Assembly: GCA_016584495.1 (NCBI GenBank)
Contig: WAID01000018.1
Location: 1-64,000 of the forward strand
Source of the DNA: Celoporthe dispersa
Lineage: Eukaryota > Ascomycota > Sordariomycetes > Diaporthales > Cryphonectriaceae
Reading direction: 5' to 3'
DNA: 64,000 nucleotides
A model generated the notes under the pieces. The model searched no databases. It worked only from the letters and a program-made list of their open reading frames with translations, and was not told where the DNA came from. Below, piece by piece: positions 22,173 to 32,433 of this stretch (positions are counted from its first letter, which is position 1; each line of letters begins with the position of its first letter). The translations under genes and the position numbers were made by a program.

Positions 22173-23216
22173 GTGCGTAGTGCTACCCACTTGTTTTTAC
22201 GACTGCAGATGAGAATGGACAAACCGAGCACTACACAATTTTGCACTGGTGGCGGTGGCATCAACACAGCCCACTCAAACTCTGGTATCAGTCCCAACGG
22301 CTTCCACAAGGAGTCGATAGCCTGCCCGAATTGCGCCAAGTGGCAACAGAAAACCACCAACGGCGTCAACTATGATCACAGCAAGGATGCCATCCTGGTG
22401 GGCCAAGTAGAGGCACCGCACGCAGGGACCATCAAGATCATCCAGCTGCGGCGGCCCCACACCAAGAACGCCCTCTCGCGACAGATGGTGCGCGAGCTGG
22501 GCGACGAGATCGAGGAGACCCACCGACAGGCATATGACAACAGCGCGGGCAGTACGAGGGCCCTAATTCTTGCCAGCGCCGTCGATGATGTCTTTTGCAG
22601 TGGCGCAGACCTCAAGGAACGCGTTGCCATGTCTTTGCACGAGTCAAAGGCGTTCCTCGCGTCTCTGCGCACCCTCCTGTACCGGTTATCGGCACTGCCC
22701 GTGCCCACCATTGCCTGTGTATCGGGCGTGGCGCTCGGGGGCGGTCTCGAGCTGGCACTGGCGTGTCACCTCCGCGTCTTTGCGCGCAACGCCGCCGTTG
22801 GCCTGCCGGAGACGCGCCTGGCCATCATCCCCGGCGCCGGAGGCACCTACCGCCTGCCCCAGGTTGTGGGAATGTCGCGCGCCCTGGACATGATTCTGAC
22901 GGGGCGCCGAGTCTACGCCGACGAGGCGTATACAATGGGCCTGTGTAACCGTCTGGTCCCAGCAGGAGACCAGAAACTTGGCTCAAGCCTCGAGAGCGAG
23001 GCCCAGCGGCTCGAGTCGCTAGACGCTGGAATAACTCTGGCCAGCCAGGTTGCCGCGGGCGGGCCTGCTGCCGTGCGCGCTGCGCTCAGTGTGCTGTATG
23101 GAGCGCACGATGCGCTGGAGAACGCGGCTTATGAAGCTGTTCTTGGCACAGAAGACCGGAACGAGGCTCTGCGAGCATTCTTGGAGAAGCGTGGGCCCGT
23201 GTTTCAGGGGCGATGA
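22173..23216 (+). CDS. AUH-type 3-methylglutaconyl-CoA hydratase (enoyl-CoA hydratase)
   Basis: A crotonase-fold enzyme. The signature of the AUH group, which interconverts HMG-CoA and 3-methylglutaconyl-CoA, is clear: VFCSGADLKER, VSGVALGGGLELALAC, GLPETRLAIIPGAGGTYRLP, and the C-terminal EKRGPVFQGR. Both catalytic Glu positions of hydratases (in GGGLELAL and LPETRL) are kept, and the GG oxyanion region is intact. ORF of 347 aa; the true start could be the Met at 22209 (335 aa), because a pyrimidine-rich tract plus CAG just before it could be a splice acceptor. The N-terminal 70 residues, with a CPNC pair, match nothing I know and do not look like a strong mitochondrial presequence. It is divergent from the HMGS gene, whose product is its expected substrate in the dehydration direction. 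No frame break. Confidence 0.88.
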   Translation: MRSATHLFLRLQMRMDKPSTTQFCTGGGGINTAHSNSGISPNGFHKESIACPNCAKWQQKTTNGVNYDHSKDAILVGQVEAPHAGTIKIIQLRRPHTKNALSRQMVRELGDEIEETHRQAYDNSAGSTRALILASAVDDVFCSGADLKERVAMSLHESKAFLASLRTLLYRLSALPVPTIACVSGVALGGGLELALACHLRVFARNAAVGLPETRLAIIPGAGGTYRLPQVVGMSRALDMILTGRRVYADEAYTMGLCNRLVPAGDQKLGSSLESEAQRLESLDAGITLASQVAAGGPAAVRAALSVLYGAHDALENAAYEAVLGTEDRNEALRAFLEKRGPVFQGR

Positions 23217-23658
23217 GGGCACATTGGTTTGGGATAGTGAGACGAGCAGAGAAATCATTGTTAGGGCTGAATAGATGTCTATTTGATATATATTCAACAA
23301 GACAGAAGGGAAAAGGAAAAGGTAACAGGGAGACTAGGGAGCATGGCTCTCTAATATAGATAGAGAGTTGCACCGGAGTTACTCAAGGAGCCTCAGTAAT
23401 CATATAGGAAGACGTCAGTTTTTAAAGGTTGACCCTCTTCCATTGACATCACCACTTGAGATTTGATTTTTCAAAACTTTTCATTAAAAAATTTCATCTG
23501 TCAATTGAGGTTATATAATTAACTTTACGGAGTGAGATAGGTTTATAATCAAACCCAAACTTCATATTACTTCGACGTCTTCTAAGTTTGGAAGGATTAA
23601 GCTTTAAGAGAATGCAATACATTTCTAGCAACTGTTACATGGAAATATCAAACCCAAT
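23217..23658. other. Intergenic between convergent genes
   Basis: The 3' flanks of the hydratase (+) and the monooxygenase (-). AT-rich, no ORF supported; it should contain both polyadenylation regions. Confidence 0.5.
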
Positions 23659-25153
23659 TTAACAAGAATCTGCCAAGTTCTTCTCATAATCCTCCCTGGC
23701 CTGATCAACCATGGCATCCACATCAAAATCCCAAATCTTCCTCGTGCGCGTCTCGAACTCAATCTTAAACTCGGCCTTGTCTCTGCCGGCGGGCGCATAG
23801 CGGAACTCATACATATCGCCGATCTCGCGCGAGCTCTGTACAAGCCACTGGGTCCGGGCCATGCGCACCGCGCTGTACGTCTGCAGCGCGGCTCAATCCG
23901 GCGCGGCTGCCCTCGGGGGCGCCTGCTTGTACGCGGGCCAGCAGGTCGGCCAGCACGAGGGCGTCCTCGGCAGCCATAGTAGTGCCGGCGCCGTGGAAGG
24001 GACTTGTGGCGTGGGCGGCGTCGCCGGCGATGCACACGCGACCCTTGGCGTACGTCGGCGCCGGGTGATCGTAAGTGTCGAAGATGGCGTACTTGCTGAT
24101 CTCCTCCGGCAGCAGCGCCACCAGCTCGCGGATGTGCGGGCCCCAGCCCTCGAGCGCCCTCAGCGCCTCGTCGCGCGAACTGGGAATGATGCTGCTGTGG
24201 TCATGGGGCCACTCACCGTCGTCGTGGACAAATACGGCTAGAAAGTAGACATTATTCATCTTGTTAGCGTTGTTAGCTCTATTTCTCACGTGTTTCATCA
24301 GGTCTCAAGGTCTGTGGAATGGCTATGCACTCACAGGCATCGGATAAGACACCATGTGGGCGCCGAGCCCGGCATGAATGTTCCCGCGGCCGGCCTTTGC
24401 AGCCCCGAGTGCGGCAGAAGCACCGTCCAGAGGCACGAGAGCGCGGTAGGCGATCTTGTGGGAATATCCAGCCTTGGATGCGGGGTGATCCCCGAGGAGC
24501 AACCTGCGCGCGGAGGAGTGTACTCCGTCACAGCCGAGGACTGGTTGCGAAGTGTTAGATACAACAAATCAAGACGCGATATGGGAAAGAATAGACAGAC
24601 CAACGTCAGCCTCGGCCGTGGTACCGTCGGCAAAGCTCAGCACGACCTTGTCGTCGCCCTCTTGCTGCCGGTCAGCAAAGCCTACAAGCTGCTTGTTGAA
24701 GTGCACCACGCCTCCGCTCCCAGGAAGCTGTTTCGCCATCTCTAGAAGAAAATGCGACCGTATGCAGGCCACGAAAGCCATGTTATCGTACGACTCAAAC
24801 ATAAGCCCCGTCTCAGGGTTCTCGGCGGCCTCCTTGGTGCGTGGGCCGAAGCCATCCCAGTATTGAGCCTTCGGGTTTGTATCCTTCACCCCCACGCGCA
24901 TCAGGGCCTCGAGAACACTGGGTTCTAGCCGCTGAATGCTCTCGCGCCCCACTGCACTGAAGGCAAAGGCAGCGCCTGTGTCGGGCCACTCGGGAGCTCG
25001 CTCGTAGATTGTCACGCGCATCCCGCGGTGCAAGAGGCCGAGGGCTGCCATAACGCCGGCGATGCCGCCACCGACGACGGCGACATCCAGCGGCCCCCCA
25101 CTCTGAAATGCTGTCGATGCTGCTGCCGGTGCTGCTGTGGTGAGTGAGCCCAT
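23659..25153 (-). CDS. FAD-dependent monooxygenase (azaphilone dearomatising type)
   Basis: A class A flavoprotein hydroxylase of the salicylate hydroxylase group. Exons 24601-25153, 24335-24540 and 23659-24259 (about 450 aa). FAD motif VAVVGGGIAGVMAALGL at the N-terminus, then LGCDGVHSSARRLLLG (the DG motif) and VCIAGDAAHATSPFHGAG (the GD motif). In azaphilone pathways such enzymes hydroxylate and dearomatise the aldehyde released by the R-domain PKS, which allows pyran ring closure; the same role is inferred here from context. The frame breaks near 23883-23900: the upstream frame reads into a stop at 23807, while the expected C-terminus (AVRMARTQWLVQSS to KNLADSC) continues in another frame. 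One surplus base or two missing bases would explain it. If real, the protein loses about 60 residues. Divergent from the regulator gene. Confidence 0.87.
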
Positions 25154-26307
25154 AATCGCTGACGTATGGGAGGTGCAAGTGTCTGTGTGCAGTTGCTTGG
25201 TCTGGGTTGGATGTCGTTGCTCTCGCGTTCTGGCCCGTTATTATTACCCTTTTTGAGCCTGGACTACATTCTTACGCCTTATGCAAGGTTTCAAAAGGAA
25301 AACGCCATCTACGAATCTCCCGTAAGCATGGCAGCCCCCAAAGACCCAGATCCCACGGAGCTGTTCTGCGGTTCGAGAAGGAAAACCGGCTAAGTGAGGC
25401 AGCATTCTCGAGCCCTATGACCAAGCTCTCCCAGGCTAGGAGTCTCTCTTCTCCGGAAGGATGGATGTTGGTTTCATAGGCGTACTACTGCGCTCTGGGC
25501 GATAGACCTGCAGTGAGCGCATACTCACTAAGCACATTTATCAGACGTGCGTGTTCAAAATACTGTCGCCACAAGATCGGACGCGAAACTGCGCCCGGTG
25601 ACAGGATATAACAAGGAAAATAAGGCGTGGCGGTGAAGAGAGAGCGCATGCAGATAATACATAACAGCACGTACAAGTGACGATTATTTATCGAAGCTGA
25701 GATTCCCATAGAAGCTTTCTGACCTGCCAGAAGAGCCCGAAGGTTTCCCGACCCCCGACTAGTCTGTTGAACGCAGCCACGTGGACAAAGTGCGACCCGT
25801 ATTCATGTTCCTCGCCCAAATGAGAGGGAGAGTGGTCGCAAGCTAGCCTGTAGGCTCGCGCCGCAGGCCAGGTTGGCCATTAGGAGTGTCCCCCTGGTGG
25901 CTAGGCGTCCGAGGACCAGTCGTTAAGTTGGATGAGTCGTCCCTAGCAGCTGTGGGAAGGAATGTAATATTGGCTAGGTCTAACGTGAGAGTAATGCTGC
26001 GATAGGTGCAATGTGCGCAGCGGGGATAATACGGCGGTGCTCTAGCAGAGATAGCTATCGCCTCAAATGCCGTCTGTTAATATAATTCGAGTCCAAAGTA
26101 GGACGGGTGTTTCCCTCTCGCCTGCTGTAAAAGTCCTACTCTGCCTATTCGGAGGCATCCCTGCCCGCAGCCACCAAATTTTTTTAAGGCTTTCCTCTTA
26201 TTTAAAAATATACCTCCTTACCTAAGTAGCTGGTAAAATTTTTATTGTGCTCACCCTGCTCTTTCTGGTCGGTTTGCGCGCGCAAACCTGTTGTTCGAAC
26301 TCTCAAC
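25154..26307. promoter_or_regulatory. Divergent promoter region, monooxygenase / regulator
   Basis: 1.15 kb between two divergent genes with no supportable ORF. The two promoters must lie here. A TCCGGA palindrome at 25452-25457 is a possible Zn2Cys6 half-site pair, but it could easily occur by chance. Confidence 0.4.
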
Positions 26308-28497
26308 ATGTCCGAGAAGGGACCCCGGCAGCAGCCCGGATTTGCATGTGAAGAGTGTCGCAGACGCAAGGCCCGCTGCGACCGGAGACGGCCTACATGT
26401 GGACTTTGCGCAGAGACGGGGAGAGTGTGCGTCATTCGCGACAAAATATCACAGAGAGGCCCCGAGAAAGGCCAGCTCAGTGCGATGCGGCTGCAGATTG
26501 GTTCGTCAATCTTAGCGTTACCACCCCCTCCGCCCAAGTAGCATTGTCTCTTTTCTTTCATAAGATTGGATGCTGAGTGGAGATGTTTCATTTGTCCGTA
26601 CCGTTGCACTGCCATTTAGAAACCTTACCAACGACCATGTGATCGCAGCAAACCTCCAGTGGCAGCTCAACCAGCAGCTCAACCAGCTGGGCTACGAGGC
26701 AGCGGACGTCACATCACCCGAGCGAGATTATGACGTGGAACAGGCGCCCCCGCGGGTCGCCGAGACCGAGTCTGGAGATGCCAGCTTCCGCGCCTTAAAC
26801 GACGCTGCTGTAGATATAGACCTCTCGTCTATCACCTGCCCCTCCCCGACAGCGGTGGCACACGATTCGACAGCAACGTCGGAAACCTCATCGCTGAACC
26901 ATGGCTGGCTAGACTGGACAGCCGACCCGAGCTCACTCGGGCTCGGCCTAGGAATGAGCGACGGCCTGGATCTGCCATTCCTTGCGCAGGACTCTAACAT
27001 CAAGGATACACAAGCTTTACCGACCGAACCCGTGATATTACTAGCTGACTACGGCGGCAGGAACGCCGCTATCACAGACGACATGCGCGCCGACCTGGAC
27101 CAGATCTTTATGGAACGTGTCCACGCCGTCCTTCCGTTCATCTACTGGAGGCGCTACCTCTCGTGGGCGGACCAGAAGAGCCCCGGGGCAGCCCGCGCGT
27201 GCCTCCGGTCAGCCATGCGCACCATGGCAGCAGCCATGTCGGCTCTCAGCACCCGCTTCTGCGACCAGCTGTACGCCGAGACGTGCCGCCTGCTGCAGGC
27301 CTTCACGGTGGTATCCAAAGACAACATCCCCATCGAGTACATCCAGGCGTGGCTGCTCCTGGCCCACTTCGAGCTGCTGCGGGTGGGCGAGCACCAGGCC
27401 TTACTCACCGCAGGTAGATCCTGCCGCCTGGCGCTGATGGCGCGCCTATTCGATATCGATGCGCCCGGCTCCGAGAGGAGAAGCTCGCAACAGATTCTCC
27501 CTGCCGGAATAATCCACGAAGACGTCCACGTGCCACCGGGCTTTGGTGAGACCTTTTCGGACGTCGAGGAGCGGCGGCGGACGTTCTGGGTGGCCTTTTG
27601 CCTGGACCGCCTTCTCTGCTCGCGGAACGAGTACCCGGCGACCCTGCAGGAGGAAATGGTAAGTGCAGCTTTCGGAGCTCAACCCTGTGGACGCCCGCTG
27701 ACTGACGAATGGCTCTCGTCTTAGATCTGCACACGCCTCCCCGCCCCCGAGGCCGAGTTTCAGAACAACCAGCCTGTCCGCACCGGCTTCCTCCCCGAGG
27801 CCATCATCCTGTCACCGTCGTCGCAGAAGCCGCCGTGCCTGTCGCCGTTTTCTGAGTGCATCGTGCTGGCTACGCTGCACGGGCGCTGGACGACGTACCG
27901 CCGCTCCTATACGACTAAAGAATCCCACGGTGGAGGAGGCGGCGGCGGCGGTAGCAGCACCAGCACCATCAGCAGCGGGAGCACGAGCACGGGCGAGGCC
28001 GCTGGCGGCGACGACTTCTGGGCCCGGCAGAGGTGGCTGTCGTCGGCCGTCGAGAGGCGCGTGCAGGTACTGGGGGCATCCGCCTCTTCCGTGCACGTCA
28101 GCAGCGACCCGATGCTCCTGTTTGCCCACATGCTAGCCCACAGCGCCGTTGTCAAGCTGGGTCACACGGCGCAGGCGGCAGTGCCCCCTGCACGGCGCAC
28201 CGTCGAGCACCTACGCGCGGCAGCCGCCTTTGAGCAGAAGGCATCGAGCGCCGCGGCCGAGATGGTGCGGCTGGCTAAGCAGATCCCGTCGTTTGGCTGC
28301 TTTAGGGCGCACCCCTTCCTGCCCGACCTGCTCGGGTCCGCAGCCAGCTATCTGATGACCAGGGGGGCAGTGCCTCCCTCTCCGGAGATAGTGGTGCTCA
28401 GCAGCTGCTGCGGGTTCTGGAAGAGATGCAGAGCATGAATAGCCTAGCGCGGGGATATTTCCAAAGATCCCGGTCAAACCCGCAGCCAGCCTTATGA
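26308..28497 (+). CDS. Zn2Cys6 transcription factor, cluster regulator
   Basis: N-terminal binuclear zinc cluster with six Cys in the standard spacing (CEECRRRKARC, then CGLCAETGRVC) followed by a basic linker. The middle region is the fungal-specific regulatory domain, with EERRRTFWVAFCLDRLLCSRNE as its most conserved piece. Introns at 26501-26648 and 27659-27724, about 658 aa. The first acceptor was chosen because it joins MRLQI to ANLQWQLNQQLNQ, the usual helical region after the zinc cluster. A Gly-rich, Ser/Thr-rich linker lies around 27930-28010. A G run at 28362-28367 appears one base short: the upstream frame stops at 28438, whereas the other frame gives the family-typical QLLRVLEEMQSMNSLAR ending at 28497. 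Central position in the cluster; likely its pathway-specific activator (inference). Confidence 0.9.
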
Positions 28498-29646
28498 GCT
28501 AGACCGAAATGTTAAAAGGAGTGCTATTCCGCCTCTTGTATAAACGATTTCGAAAACGTTTTCCGTAAATAAAGCGGGCCTACTGGGCGGGTCGGAGCCG
28601 CTCAACGTTGTATAGAGCCAATAGCTTTTTGATAAGCCTACAGTTGGTAGGGCCGGCGACACAGGAAGCCTGTATCTCGCAGTTGGCAGCATGTTTTCAC
28701 ACACAAAAGGCCCTGACCATAATACCAAGATCTGATTGGCTAACCAAAAAAAGAGGGGGGTTAGATATTTGTAAAAAGGAGGAAGGAATTGCGCACACCT
28801 CGAGTGGGGATGAAGTCCGCCCTCTAGGCTCCCAGCAAGAGCTGCAGGGGACTCCGGGCGTCTCTGCTCACCATACCAAGTAGAAACACAGATAGAAAGC
28901 TCGATGGTAATTACCCCTCATGGTCAAATGTTTCTCCACCGTGCTGAACAATCAGCAGGAACCTACTCAGCAACGGCCAGCGAGAGAGGTTCCTCTCCGG
29001 CAGTGCGTTAACTCCGCCAAGGCTTGCCCCGCATCCCTGTCGGCCTTCGGATCTTGCCAGCCTCCTCTCGAACTCGTGGACCGTGCTGCCAAGAAGCTAG
29101 GGTAGGCGGGTAGATTTGCCAAGGCTGTCAACACGCTCGGAGCTACTGGACCGTGCCGCGGAGGATGGGCGCGGGGGCCGGCGGGTGGAGCGAACAGGGG
29201 ACAAGATCCTCCCTCACTGGATAGGAGTATCAGGGACCGGGGCATGAACGACCTTCAGGGTAAGCACTAGAATGGCCAGCAAACAGAGGAGAGGCGGTAA
29301 GAGGCTATCATGACAACAAGACACATACATACACACACGCTCTCTCTCTCTCTCTGTGCATGACCATGAGGAACTAAAAATAAGCTATATTACTAAAAAG
29401 AAACAAAGGAAACGGCCCTAACAAGTAGAAGTCTACTGTTAAGAAAAGTGTGTTAAAAGGAGCGTGTATAAGTCTCAGACCCCAAGACTAGCCCAATCGG
29501 TAGTCACTCTTTTTTTTGTAACTGCAGGCCGCAGATCCTAGGTAGATAACCCTGCACAGCCGCGCCAATATCGGCAAGCTGCAAGCTGCAAGCTCTAAGC
29601 CACAAGTTAATACCCCGACTCTCGATGCGAGGCCTCGCACTTCACT
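28498..29646. other. Intergenic between convergent genes; microsatellite
   Basis: The 3' flanks of the regulator (+) and the transporter (-). Contains a CA/CT microsatellite around 29325-29357 and a poly-T run at about 29512. No supported ORF. Confidence 0.5.
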
Positions 29647-31577
29647 TCAGGGGTTCTCGGCGGCAGATTCTTGCTCCGCATCCTGTTTGTTAGCCTCTGC
29701 CTCTGCCGCTGCCGGCTTCACCTCGTTGGTAAGCTCCTTGAGCTTCTTGATCTCCATGATATTGCTATTGCCCATGCCCCAGCTGACGGCAAGCCCAGCG
29801 ACACCCATCGCAATGCCGAGATACATGACCCGGTCCACGGCGCTGGCATAGGACTGCACCACGGCAGCTAGCCCAGTAGCAGACAGACCCAGGTTGCGTA
29901 TGGAGCGGGCACCGGCGTCCATGATAACGTCCGGGCTGATACCTGTGCTGGAGGCGCGCTCCTCTAGCTGCCTGCGGAGGCTGTTATTGAAAATGGCGTT
30001 GGCGATGACGAGGAAGACGGAGCCGCCCAGATTCTGGCCAAAGATGACCATGGCCATGGCTGTAGGTATCTGCTGGAGGGGCACGAGATTCTGGATGGCG
30101 ATGAATGGCTGCAGAGACAATAGGGTTAGCTGCCAAGCAAATTTCACGTATAGGCGACCGTGATCTTCCAAAGTATCGAGACAGGGGAAAGACGCACACC
30201 TGAAGCACCCGTGCCGGAGCCGATGCCGTAGAGAATCTGGAAGCCAATCCACCGTGCAGTAGGGGTCGTGGGACTTAGTGTCGACAGGGCGCCGTAGCCG
30301 GAGGTGGCTATGGCAATGCCTGCTATGATCCACGGAAGATAGTAGCCGGTGGCCTGGGTCAGAAAGCCCGTGCTCACGGCGGCGACGACCAGGCCGAGCG
30401 TTGAAGGCAGCATGTGCACTCCGCTCATCAGAGGTGAGTCGTTGCTGATAGCCTGGAAGAAAATAGCAAGGTAGTAGTCGGCCACGAGGATGACCCCCAT
30501 GCGGAAAAACAGCGTGAGGGTGGCTGAGCTGATGACGAGGCTCCTCATCATGGCGAACGGAATCATGGCCCCGTCGCCCTGGCGGTGCTCCCACACCAGA
30601 AAGACAGCAAACGTGACGGCAGCCCCGACGAGCAGGCCGATCACCACAGAGCTGTTCCAGGCGTACTGGTTGCCACCGTACTCGAGGGCCAAGAGCAACA
30701 TGATGACAGCGGGAGCCACGAGCACCATCCCAACGAGATCCAACGACTTGAGGGCGGTGCCGATGACCTGGCGCGGTGGAAGCTTGGCGTGGGACTCTGG
30801 GATCGTGTTGAAGAGGAGCCCGGCGCCCACTATGATGCCGAGGAACAGGTTGAGGTAGAAGGCCCAGCGCCAGGACACATTCGAGGTAAAGGCGCCTCCT
30901 ATGATGGGGCCAAACGCAACACCCAGCTGGCCGATGCCCGTGTTGATTCCCATGATTGCGGGTCGTTTCTGCAGCGGAAGAATATTGGCAACTGTCGTCA
31001 TGGTGCCAGTGAATATGCCCGAGGACCCCAAGCCGGCGATAGCACGGCCTACGATGAGCATTCGCGACGACTGCGCCGCACCGCAGAGGGCCGACCCGAT
31101 CTCGAAGATGATGAAGAAGGTGATAAAAGACCACTTGAGAAGGGGCATCCAAGAGTCAGCCACGAACGCGAACTGCACCAAGTGTTCTGGGCTTAGGGAA
31201 CCTGCCTTGATAGAGAAATATCTGTAGATCTTGCCGCTCAGCGGCTGAAAGGCAGTGCTGCCAACGTTGTACGCACTGCCGTACCAACCGATATCCACCA
31301 GCGAGTTGAACTCGGTGGTGACAGCGGGCGTTACGGTGGACATGACGGACCCGTCGAGGAAAACGAGGAAGTAAGACACGACGAGGGCTGCCAGGATGGA
31401 GACGAGCTTGAAACCCGTGGGGAACTCATGGACAAACTCCTTGGCCACCTCACCGCTGGCGCCTTGTTGCTGCTCCTGCGGTGGAGCTACTGTCTGCGAG
31501 GAACTCGACACACGTCCCTCCTCACGATCAGGCTCAGGGCCCCCGGCCAGAGCCACCGAGGTTTTTTCGGGTTCCAT
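29647..31577 (-). CDS. MFS multidrug-type efflux transporter (DHA2-like, 14 TM)
   Basis: Exons 31206-31577, 30198-31133 and 29647-30108, giving 589 aa; the start at MEPEK (31577) is preferred over an in-frame Met at 31598. A charged, Gln/Ser-rich cytoplasmic N-terminus precedes about 14 hydrophobic segments. The drug:proton antiporter signature (FLDGSVMSTVTPAV in TM1, GRAIAGLGSSGIFTG, GINTGIGQLGVAFGPIIGG) places it in the DHA2 group usual for secondary-metabolite clusters. The C-terminal tail is Lys/Glu/Ala-rich. Intron 1 (31134-31205) is a GC-AG intron of 72 bp, a multiple of three, so retention would insert 24 residues without a stop. Intron 2 is 30109-30197. The likely role is export of the cluster product or self-protection (inference). 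No frame break. Confidence 0.92.
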
Positions 31578-32433
31578 AATGGACGTGATTGCAAGCAAGA
31601 GGGGGGGGTGTTTAAAATCTAGAGATTAGTTCGATAATAGATATAAGCAGATAGGTCTCGAAGCAAACCCGACTATAGGAGCCAGCGCAGAAGAAAAGAA
31701 CTATTTACGCGCCTGCTTTATTATTATTCTTAATATTATTTTGTTTTCCTTTTTCCTTTTTCCTTTTTGTTCTTTGTTTTTTCAATTTTATTTTGCACAC
31801 TTCTGCATGCTGCCTCTTACGCCCACTGCACGTCAATAAGCTTAAATCCGGGCCCTGATATGAATTCCGTTCGCTACATGTGTGAATCCCGTTTATTACA
31901 ACTACATAAGTGATCTGACATGCCTATGCTCGACAAAAACACTGCCTTTCATTTGCTGGGCGTGCTTGACGTGGTTCAAGTAGCACCCGGCGTTAGGCGG
32001 CCTCTAAGCTCTCACCCCGGTCCACGCTTGACGGCCCCCCTTCTGTGCTGTCACTAACCCAATCGGCCGTCTTCCTGGTAATAAAAGAAGCGGAGTTAAA
32101 TGGCACGTCGTAGGGCTGTCAACGGCGATTCCGAAGTCCGCTGCGACGCTGACGAGACACCAATGAAGTCCAGCTTTTTTTAAAAAAAAGGAAAAGGAAA
32201 AAAAACTACAATGCGAGTGAGTGCTCCGTTAGGAGCTCTTGCTAGCTCTCTTGGTATCTCTAGGACTTCGTTGCAGTTTTTTCTTTTTGTCTTTCCGGAG
32301 CGCCGTAGATCTTCCGTCGGCCAAATAAATTAAATATTAATCACTGATCTAGGTGATCTAAGAGAACAAGCCCCAGCACGTTCTTGGTCCGATGTTTTAC
32401 ATTTCTTATCAACCGCTTTAGTAACACAATACA
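31578..32433. promoter_or_regulatory. Divergent promoter region, transporter / acyltransferase
   Basis: About 860 bp between two divergent genes. It has several pyrimidine-rich tracts (31740-31800, 32180-32300) of the kind found upstream of fungal start sites, and one TCCGGA at 32294-32299. No ORF. Confidence 0.4.

Noticed and set aside
23825..23890. A 43-bp intron as the explanation of the monooxygenase frame break
   Set aside because: GT and AG could be placed, but the piece removed would be too short for a usual intron and would delete the conserved RMARTQWLVQ segment.
19217..32299. TCCGGA palindrome in three intergenic regions (19217, 25452, 32294) as a regulator box
   Set aside because: A six-base site is expected about this often by chance in the amount of intergenic DNA here.
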